Assembly (NCBI GenBank): GCA_024336345.1
Contig: JANFOG010000001.1
Span: 2,790,001 to 2,854,000 of the forward strand
Direction of reading: 5' to 3'
DNA: 64,000 nt
Origin: Mariannaea sp. PMI_226
Lineage: Eukaryota; Ascomycota; Sordariomycetes; Hypocreales; Nectriaceae
Shown: one piece after another, positions 54,801-64,000 of the stretch
Position numbering within the stretch: the first letter of the stretch is position 1
Layout: each line of letters opens with the position of its first letter
The notes under the pieces: generated by a model
The model's input: only the letters and a program-made list of their open reading frames with translations
What the model was told of the DNA's origin: nothing
The model's database searches: none
Program-made: the position numbers and the translations under genes

Positions 54801-57800
54801 ATTGTAACAGTCTTCTCTTGTGTCACTAACTGGTTTCATTCCAGTGGACTGGATGTAGCAGGCAAGCAAAAACCTTACCATCCTACGTCGTCCTTGGTTA
54901 CTTGACGCACCCCTTTGTGGTCTCCCCAGGTGTCGGCGAAAGGCCTCGAAAATTTAAGTTTACCAAAAGTACATGGTCTTTCAGGTGCACCTTCGGATCA
55001 CGAATGGCCATTATATGGCGTTTCAGTTTCCAGGGATGAGAACTGGTAGGTTCCTCAATAAGAAAGCCAGGGACGATGAATAGTTGGAGATCTCGAGTGG
55101 GGCCATTTTTCCCTAGTGCCTATATTGTTAGAATGTCGATTTGATCCTACTATTACCTACCCTGTATACTGTAAGCGGCTGGTTATATGTTACCATTTTG
55201 TGGTTCTTGATGCAACAGGTAATTTGATGTTATATATTCTACCCTATAGAAATTCATGAGGAGCATCTTAGCTAATCTGTTGGCTAATCTGACTCCCCCT
55301 TAAACCTCATTGGGTGCGAATAACTTGACAACCAGCAATTTAGAGTCTCAAGTCGTGTTGCTCTTCAGGAGTGAGATTGGGGGTTTCACGTAGGAGTCAA
55401 GTAGCGCCCTGACGTTCCAAGCCCACCAATCATACACCCATGGTAACAGAGTCCACTTGCTTGCGATACTATTCAAGAACTAGAGGCCTTCGTTGGGGCC
55501 GAGATTCAACACGAAACCCGAAATATACCGAGACAGACACCCTGAATAGATCGCGACAAGTGAGCAGGAAATATGAAACGGTCAAGACAGGATGAAGACA
55601 TTGTACTCAAACCAAAGGAAGCCTCTAACCGCATGCTCCTGCACGTGTGACACAAGGAGGAAGTGAGATACTCATAGGGTAGTCCTTCCTTGCTCATCTA
55701 TGCCTTTAGGAGATTTGGAGAATCTCAAACAGCCATATTTTACAGCATGTATCAACAAAGGCCAGAAGTGGAACCCTATCCACTTAGAGCCAAATGGAAA
55801 GGATGACAAAGGATTGAGGAACATACATGGCCACCAACACCTAGAGTATCATTTACAGAGGCAGAGTGTACGAGTAGGGTTCTGGCTCCTTCAGTACGTG
55901 CATCTCGACCAACCCTGTAGCTCTCCAAACAATTTCTGTGCGATGCGGGGGCTTGGACCATCCGTCATGCGCGTCATCACCATGTGGTCTTCCTCGTCCA
56001 AGCTTTGCGAGGACGTGCATGTTGGAGAGACTCCCGAGGTTGTCCATACCATCCCCAAGACGGACTCCTGAGAGTCCAAACATCAAAGGTGGTGTAGTGT
56101 GGACCACTGGCTCAGCAATACTAATCTTGTGCAGTGGAATACCTCATTACCACGTCAGCCAAGGGGTTTCGAATCGATTACCACAAGCTCTCTCGTAAGT
56201 CCCCCACATACCCCCCCAATGGTTGACATATTTGGGGTCACATCGCTCGTGCTAGATATGGCGGGGTCAAGCCGTCATTGTCACGATCATGGTCATGGGG
56301 TTCTGATTCCAATAAAAGAAACCACCGCTTGGGGGAAATCGATGATTGAGCGATTATTGCTCACACCTGAGGCAGGGGTGGCTGACCCAGGACGCGAACA
56401 GGCGTTTGCTCAACCTGAGGGTTAAGTCCCAGCCTCAGCGTAAATCTCGAACCACCTCGCCAATGCCAGGGGTGTCGGATATTGGTATCAAGACAGGAAG
56501 AGAGGTCCTCTCTATCGTCAGTTTTTATGAAAGAGAGAGAGAAAAAAAAAAAAAAAGGCTCGGCTAGTCCCTTGCCCACCATCACCAGATGAAATATGAG
56601 ATGACAGTTGAAGCCATGAGATCGTTCCCGACGGCAAGGAAGATAGTGGTTCGTCTCGTTCACCGTAGCTGAGGATATAGCTGCGGGAGAACCCGAACCC
56701 GAACACACTTTCTCATCATTCGCACTTCTTGGCTTACTTTTCAAGAGTCACCTGAACGAGCGAGTGTGTCAGGAATCCACGTAATTACTTGCCTACGGTG
56801 CCAGGAAAGTACATAGTAAATTGTGCGACATGGAGGCTGAAAAGTCCGACAGCCGACACGGTCCGAGGAGTCCAGTTGAGACGTTCCCGGCCCGTGTTGT
56901 TTTCGTATTGACTATATACTATGTAACTTACGGTACTGGTGGAAAGCCGGACGCTATTTTGTAGTTAGCAGAGCGAGATCATGAGGTTCAAGTTGCATGG
57001 TAGAAATGGATCTCAGGGGGGGGGACGGGACGGGGGATAATCACCCACCAACTTTCGTGCTGCAGCCACACCAATTAGGAAATGTGGCCAACCAGATCCT
57101 GGCCGTTCTAGTGCCCCTGGACTTCCCACGTGGGAAATGGAGATTGAGCCCCCCTCTGGCTGTACCGTTGAGTGGCTTACCCGCCACCAAAAGCAAAGCC
57201 TCACTCACCCCAGAATCGTTGATGTGGCTTGCCCCTCCTAGCAAAACCCATGCACCCAATAATCAATAAAAAAAATCGGCTATTGCAGCCCAGATGTGGT
57301 CCGTAATACATAGTAATTAATTACAAGATGCAATGCAACGCAGTAGTTTCATTTGGGAAATAGGTTCGTTTTCTTTGAAGCTATCCGGCCAGTATGTAGC
57401 AATAGATCATGCAAAAGCATTCGCCTACTCATCTTTATGAGCCTGTACAATTTGTTTTTTTTCATGTCAATTCTAATTTCTCCCTTTATTCTCCTTTACT
57501 CTCTTCGTTTAGGACTCCTTTGGCCAAGGAGTTGGAAAAAAAAAGCACGGCCCCCCGTCCGCCCGTGGCTTGTATGCACGCCCCTGGGTCATGCCCCCCT
57601 TAATGTTTTGTCGGTTTACCTAGAGCTGAGACACCAAACTGACGCAATGCGCATCAACGTACGGTAGCCCCGCTTGCTTGCGTCGTCCTTCTGGATTGCT
57701 TGGTAACATATTGGCATAGACTGTGTACTACCACAATTCAAAATGGAAGGTCAATATTCAATGGCAGAGCTGACAAGGCTGTGGTTGCATTGCCTGTACA

Positions 57801-57947
57801 GCTGAGTGAGATAAACCCATGCCTACATACATTGCTTGACACTCGTGTTGTCGAGAAGTTCTCTGGTACTCTGTAATGTCATTTTCTGATGCTTATCTAT
57901 TGGTACCTATGTAGTGGAGTTCATCAGCTATCTTAGTAACCAATTCA

Positions 57948-57968
57948 TACGGAGTACGGAGTACGGAG
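57948..57968. repeat. Tandem CGGAGTA motif
   Basis: TACGGAGTACGGAGTACGGAG, three head-to-tail units. Single or partial copies occur at about 42579, 58588, 62317 and 63819. Confidence 0.8.
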
Positions 57969-58946
57969 AAAGGAAGCAATTATTAGTCTGGAGACACTTG
58001 ACCGTTAGTCCGCTGCTCCATTCATTGTCCAAGCGCCCTGACTGACCGCTTGTTGCCCTGCGCAGAAGTTGACAAGAGCCCAAACCCGAGAGTTTGGTAG
58101 TCACAGTGAATCGTCCGCACTATCAGCTGGCACGGGCCCAATACCGCATCGTTCGTCTTGCTTAGAGTGGTGGACATCGATGGCGCGCAGCAGCTTCAAC
58201 TTTTAGATGGGCTTTGCTTTTTGTGGTTGGGATACTAGGCATAGAGGAGCCAGCGCCATCTTCGTCTTATTCATCTTGTCCACACGCACACAAATCCGCC
58301 GGCCCATCTACCCATACAGCATGCAAAAGGTTTACATAGCATGGATGCATTCTTACGAAATAAGCGAGCAGTTTCGACCTGTCTTGGTCATCGTACAGGA
58401 AGTCTCGGGTTCGTCCTGACTTCTGACTCTGGGGTGTGACAGGTGCACCCACTCAATCCGTCTGGAGAAAGTTATCTGAATCTCGCGAATCTCCTGCACC
58501 CCCTAGCTTGGTAGGCTAACTCACGGCGTCGCCGAGAGCCCAACCCCAAACATGTTTGAGACGGATATCTTTTTTTTCTTATGTGAGCTACGGAGTACTT
58601 GTCAAAGAATCACATGCTACCTATGTACCATGCACTATATAATAAGGGGGGGCGGGAGGGAGGAAGCGACACGTCCTTTGGCACGGCGTCCCAGCGCGGC
58701 GGAAAGGACATTTCCACGCCTTCAGAATTGGTGCGAACTGCCGAGACTGGTGTGCATCCGTGCAAATCATTTGTAAAATGATCAATCATTCGGCGAACAG
58801 CTACTAGGCTTTGTTTTCTGCCAGAAACGTATTTGACCAGTGTTGGTACTTCCGAGGAGCATTTGGTTTTGGCATGGCATGCAGAATCTGTTACTGTATA
58901 CACACCCGTAGCGGTCTGGCGAGAGCTGGGGAAGCCTCTCGTCCAC

Positions 58947-58969
58947 AAAAAAAAAAAAAAAAAAAAAAA
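58947..58969. repeat. Poly(A) run of 23
   Basis: Twenty-three consecutive A residues; it produces artificial Lys or Phe runs in overlapping open frames. Confidence 0.95.
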
Positions 58970-61900
58970 CAGACAGACGAACTGGCGGTCGCGAGCAGCC
59001 GTTATTTTGACAAGGTCACGATGCGTCAGCAGTTCGCGTGCCCAGGATTCAAGCACCGCCTCCCAGGGGTCCGTTCCTTTCATCCTGATGATCATGAGGT
59101 ATCCACCCCAGTTCCTATTCTGGGCCGCCCTGAAAGGAGAGCCGACCACTATGAGGACCCTGAAATCTTCCATATTCCTTCGAATTGCGTTCTAACGAGC
59201 GAGGCCTCATCTCAGGGCTGACGGAAAAACTGGACACCTGGCGTCTTGGCGCGGAAATCCATGTGCCGATGGAGTTCCTCAGCCTCTAATTTGCCACTCA
59301 TAAGCTTCCTAACTGTACCCCCTTCAAAGCGGTGAGAACTTCACAGGCGGGTCCAAGTAAATGACCCCCGGTTTAGTTCTAGAAGAAGAAAAAAAAAAGG
59401 AAGAAGAAAATTGAACTAACTTAGCAAACGGAGGTCCTTGTCCCGTAGGGCTCACCTAAGAAGACATGAACGAATGAAAAAGAGAAGAAAAAAAAAAAGA
59501 TACGTCGTACAGTGGAAAAGGAAGATGCTGGAAATATCCCGAGGCTGGTGAAACTGAGACCCGAGCGCCCTAACAGCCGTTGAAACCCCTGGTGCTCCCG
59601 CTAAACTTGAAGCACGGAGAGAGTTACGTCGTTGCTTGCAATAACCCCATTGCCACATGCTATCAAGTACCTTAGTCAGGGGCACAACGCACAATGACGA
59701 TCATGAGTTTACCTTTTTTTTTTTCTTTCCTTCTTCCTATCCTTAGATTTTTGCAGTAAATCATTCTGTCTAATATTTTTATTACTAAATATTATTCTCG
59801 ATTGACCGCCGTTCCTTTGTGGGGTTGGTGCATTACAAGCTCACAAAATAGGAGGAATAGAATCAATATGCAGGGTCTGGTGAAGTAATCTCCCAACAAA
59901 AAGGAGAAACTGACAGCTGTTTGTATGCCAAAATAATCATGTAGAGGTGCGTGCGTCTCTGGGGTGGGCTTGTCAGTCAGTGCAAAATGCAAGACGCAGG
60001 GAGACGGCCACAAATTAAAGAAAAATTAATTAGTATCATCGAAAAAAAATCAATTGCATGTCATTAATTACATTCACATTCAAGATAATGCAAGGGCGGA
60101 GTAGTCTGCAAATTGGTGCGGGATCTTCGCCGACATCAAATCAAATTGGAAGAGGACTAAAACAAAGGAATATTCTAGGGAGAAGACCAAAGAGACTTGC
60201 CGTGAGCTTCGGAGGACTTTCGGATGGACAGGGCTCGGCGAGGCTGCCCACTGTCAGCAAACCACTGCAAGCAGATGGTCTTTGCAGAGACTACGATAGT
60301 GGAGGCCATGTGATGCATAAACCATGAACTGGACCGTGACCGATGGTTATTAATGGAGGCTGGGTCGGATCATAGAGAGCATGATTGTGGTAAAGTGGCA
60401 TTGTGTACAACATGATTCCAACGCTTATTGAGGTAATGCCCATCGCAAGGAGGCATTGCGCCCGCAGCTAGCTGGGTTCATAAACCGAGGTTCTATTTTT
60501 TTTCTTTCTTATTTTTAGGATACGCAAACAGCGTATTCGACTTGCTTCGTATTGAAACCTGGGGCTGACAAGTTCTCACGCTCCGCAAGGAAACAAGCAA
60601 CCCCTGACAGTGGTTGCAGGCAACCAAGCCAACTGGAAGCAGCTTGCCCGTCATGTTTCAGTCAGAGATGATGCCTATTTCGCCAGTCACTCGCGTAGAC
60701 ATTGATTTTTTGGAGATGACGCAGGACGATTAAAAAGAAAAACAAACTAACATCGGAAATATGTTCGCCACATCAGAGGTGAACGTCCGTGCAGTTGCAT
60801 TGTTGAATCACGACCCAGGTGCTCGGGTAGGGCACATGGTCCAGCATCATTGACTACATCTCGCCTGGGATACGAAACTTGGGGTTCGGTGAAGCAAAGT
60901 AGCAACAGAGAGCGTGCGTGATTGCTGGTTGCATAAGATTAACGCGCCGCTACGTTGTAACTAGTTCCATACCTATAGTAGGGACGGCGATATGTACAGT
61001 AGTGTGTGTAACAAATAAGCCTTGTGTGTACCAGGTTGGAGTAGGACTAGCGTCTCTGATGGAGTTTAAATCACTAATCAGTATCAGTCAACAAGTTGGA
61101 TGAAGCTCTTGCTAGGGCACCGTCTCATCTAGCCTTAAATTGGAAATGGCAACGAAGTTACGGACTCCAGTCTTAGCAATCTTCTAGTCAACTACGGAGA
61201 AAGGTAGATCGTGCGGTAGATTGAGGGCGTCGTGTTCGGGGAGCAAGTGGAGTATAAACAGGTAGGAACCAGAGGGCGGCTGGTAATTACCTATCATAGT
61301 AGGTATTATTATAGACCACTGCAAACGGACTTCGGGGTACATCTGTATGGCAAGAAGTGGGTTGTTCTGGAGGTTTTCTTTTTATTACATACTGTAGTAA
61401 TGTCCAGGGACCTCTTATCCCCTGCTTGAATCCTTCGCACAAACCAGCATTCAAAATATTTTTTTCATTCTTTGGGGAGATTTGATTTACCTCACAGTAA
61501 TTATGCAAAAATAAAACAGTTTCCTACTTCCCCTCCTTTCTGTTGGTCACGATGGAGACAAAGACCCCTATGACCTCATGACACTTCACCGTCTCATGCG
61601 TTGCAACGGGATCTTTTGGATCCTCGCCCTACCCTAACCGTCACCGCTTCATTGGACCACTGGGCACGGTGAAGTGGAAGGGGTGAGCGTACAACCCAAT
61701 TACTGTAAGCGCACGGAAATTTCAACACACGATCATCATTACATGTGAAAACCCTAGATCCACGTTTCCGTATTCGTACATAGAACACTCCGCACTTATG
61801 ACTGATAAACGCGGTGAAGGAAATGTTGATGCGAGAGATGTTGTTTGTTGAGTGGGGGTTTGAACAGTTGGGTGAGGCTAAAGGCTGGGTTCGGCGAGTT

Positions 61901-64000
61901 GGAGCTCGCAACGTCGCCGGGCCTTTCTACTGTGAGACTCTTCCATCCGACCAAGACCATCTCCCGTCACCTCCGACCGGTTGGGTCGGGCATCGATGCA
62001 TCCTGTAGGTCAAGGTTGCAGCTGTCCATCTGCACCCCAAAAAGCGGGCAGCGCGTGACTCATCGTCGGCCCTGGTTGGCCGTCGAGCCGGTCGAGTTTC
62101 GGGGACTGTTTTGGGTCAGTATTCGGGAAGTGGTTAACATCAACAAGACGTTGCAACCCATCTTCCTGTATTGGTTGATAGTTGAGAGAGCCGTCGATGC
62201 TATTGTTTACTGGGAGAGGTAGGTAGGGATTCGTACACAAGGGTCGGCGCAAACACACCGTGAACCACTCACAGGTCTCCAATGCCGCGGGTGAATTCGA
62301 TTTGGCGTACTAGGCGGTACGGAGTACTTGCCATGTACCAGAATGGAAGTCCCTCCCCCCCGGGTGGAGGAATAAGGCTGCAGCAACTAACACCCACAGC
62401 GCTGTCCAGAGCCGGCCCAGTGGGAATGGTGTGTAGGATTCATGGCCAAGTGCAGACAGACTTGCGAGTAAATAGAAAAGAGGCGGCGGCACAGTTGCGG
62501 CTGGGAAACAACTCGGTCATCGGCATCTAGGCTTTCCTTTCCCTTGGGTTTTTTGGAAAACTACGTACTGTGCAAACTATTGTCACAATCCTGTGTAGGT
62601 ATGGCTCAAGGTCTATACCATTAGATGTCGCTTGGGCCTCTCTTGACCAGCGCCAGTTATTTCCGTACTGCGGAACGCCAGCCATGATCGCGCTGTAATT
62701 CGCCCGTGTACGAAATCGCTACATTACTCTACCTATTTGTGCAAATAGTGTCGCCACGTTTTGGCTTCGGTTCCAAGAAAGTAGAACGCCTCAACCGGCC
62801 TCGCCAAAGTCCAAAATTGGTACTGGTGCCCTCTTCGCCATACTTATTGGTTAATCGCGATCATAAGGGTTGTTTCTAGGTTGTCAAATGCTGAACTAAG
62901 TTACAGCTAACCACTCCGCACAACTGTGGGTTTCGGATTTGGCTGAAGGCAGACCTTATTCGACCACGTTGTTTGAGATTACTTTTCGCCATTCTCAGTC
63001 TATCTACGGAGGTAAGCTCAAGGCAAAAGAGCGGTACAGCGTTTCGAACCGAGACCTATTGGGTCTCTTGGCCGGCCCTGTACCGCTTCAGGCTGGCAAG
63101 TGGAATGGGGCGGCGACAGTAGGCAATTGAGGTCAACTCACCACAACAGAGCGCCCTGAAACATGCCGGGATTTACTTGGTGACAGACCCCCCCGGTATA
63201 GAGATATTACGTGTCTCTGGCGAAGCGGTAAAGGGTGCCTATCAGCAGAGGAAAGCATGCATTTGGATCCATGTTAGTGAGGCGGAGTCGCGAGTGTTGA
63301 TGTAATACTGCCCAGTAGACATCAAATTGAATCAATCAAGTGGCGGTCCAGAAGGTGGGAGATCTTGGGCGTGGGCGTGGGCCTGGACTTGATTTGATGT
63401 GACTGTCTCAGGCACTGCAAATCAGGCTCTAGGTGCCCTCTTAGGCGCACAGGAGGATTTGTTTATCTGAGCGGTCAGCATGCCGCTTGTCCCAACTCAC
63501 CGTCCAGCGTGCAGCACATCCATAGTACTGTACCTACGTAGCCTGGGGTGGGAGGGGATCAATGGGGTATTGTTGAGTGGCAGGTGACCCTCCTGCTAAA
63601 TTGCAGTTCGCATATCCGATGGGGGTGTGCGACGGTTTTGCCCAGACCCCTGCACTCAGCCTTTTTTGATAAGTTGGGTTTCGATTTGGGAAGTGGACTG
63701 TACCGAATCGTGCCTCCGTTCATGTACGTACCTGAGTGACAGAAGTCACGGGCGGCTTCCCCAGGTCATTGCTTTGTGTGCCTAGGCCTCCTGGCTCCTT
63801 TTCTTTTTTCAGTTTTGGGTACGGAGTACCGGTAGGCTTCCTTTCTTTGCTTTTTTCTTGTAAGCCCCGTAGCATTATGTGGTGGTCTATTTCAAGGGCT
63901 CCCTGGCTTTGCACAACACGCCCCAAGGGAAAGGACCCCTTGTACGGCTGGGAATGACAAGTCATCAGTGTGAAATTGGACGTCATTCAACTACCAGCGC

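Larger units (their letters stand above)
50851..64000. other. 13-kb stretch without a convincing gene
   Basis: Only short, unconserved open frames are present on either strand, many with stop codons every 60-120 codons and none joining by splice signals into a recognisable domain. The base composition is near 48-50% GC by eye, not the extreme AT richness of RIP-degraded repeats. It contains microsatellites (51784-51808, 58947-58969, 56528-56554), several copies of CGGAGTAC, and CA/TG-rich pyrimidine tracts. It may be a large regulatory or accessory interval, a decayed repeat region, or carry non-coding transcripts. Confidence 0.6.

Noticed and set aside
55700..56071. 123-codon plus-strand frame in the gene-free region
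   Set aside because: It has an ATG but no conserved domain, no splice continuation, and similar frames occur on the opposite strand of the same DNA.
58610..59173. 187-codon minus-strand frame in the gene-free region
   Set aside because: It reads through a 23-base homopolymer as a Phe run and shows no conserved motif.
1..64000. CRISPR array, secondary-metabolite cluster or viral insertion
   Set aside because: No regularly spaced direct repeats, no polyketide or peptide synthase domains and no viral replication proteins were seen.

Overview
The window looks like nuclear DNA of a filamentous ascomycete (Pezizomycotina, most likely Sordariomycetes and possibly Hypocreales; this placement is an inference). 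The supporting signs are short introns of about 52-100 bases with GTRNGT-like donors and CTRAC branch sites, families typical of this group (Atg14, Spc7, Bud27/URI, Mic60, Sac1), mostly AT^G or phase-conserving splice junctions that rebuild known proteins exactly, and many (TAGG)n/TAGGTACCTA motifs between genes.

Layout. 0.5-2.0 kb: two small minus-strand conserved fungal genes. 3.0-4.4 kb: atg14 (autophagy PI3-kinase subunit), plus strand. 5.1-9.1 kb: an unrecognised 1293-residue minus-strand protein with hydrophobic N-terminal segments and two unrelated repeat arrays. 10.2-14.7 kb: spc7 (kinetochore scaffold, KNL1 family), head to head with rps11 (40S ribosomal protein uS17) at 15.2-16.0 kb. 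16.7-17.7 kb: a twin CX9C protein. 18.4 kb: tRNA-Val(AAC). 19.5-19.8 kb: a 57-residue cysteine-rich protein. 21.5-23.3 kb: bud27/URI-like prefoldin-domain gene. 23.9-25.0 kb: a double GFA-domain protein. 25.8-29.2 kb: two folylpolyglutamate synthase paralogues tail to tail. 29.8-31.8 kb: mic60 (mitofilin). 32.8-33.7 kb: a Rab5/Vps21 GTPase. 35.1-37.3 kb: sac1 (phosphoinositide phosphatase). 38.1-41.8 kb: a large conserved protein of unknown function with a C-terminal membrane anchor. 43.96-45.24 kb: a complete Tc1/mariner (impala-like) transposon with perfect inverted repeats, a TA duplication and an intact transposase. 46.5-49.5 kb: mitochondrial isoleucyl-tRNA synthetase, divergent from an unknown nuclear-looking protein at 49.9-50.85 kb. 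From 50.85 kb to the end (13 kb) no convincing gene was found.

The genes are housekeeping genes and do not form one pathway. Some functional echoes exist: Atg14, Rab5 and Sac1 all act in phosphoinositide/endomembrane traffic; Mic60, the twin CX9C protein, the mitochondrial IleRS and one folylpolyglutamate synthase point to mitochondria. Exon joins were worked out by hand from splice signals and reading-frame continuity; each multi-exon gene below sums to a whole number of codons.
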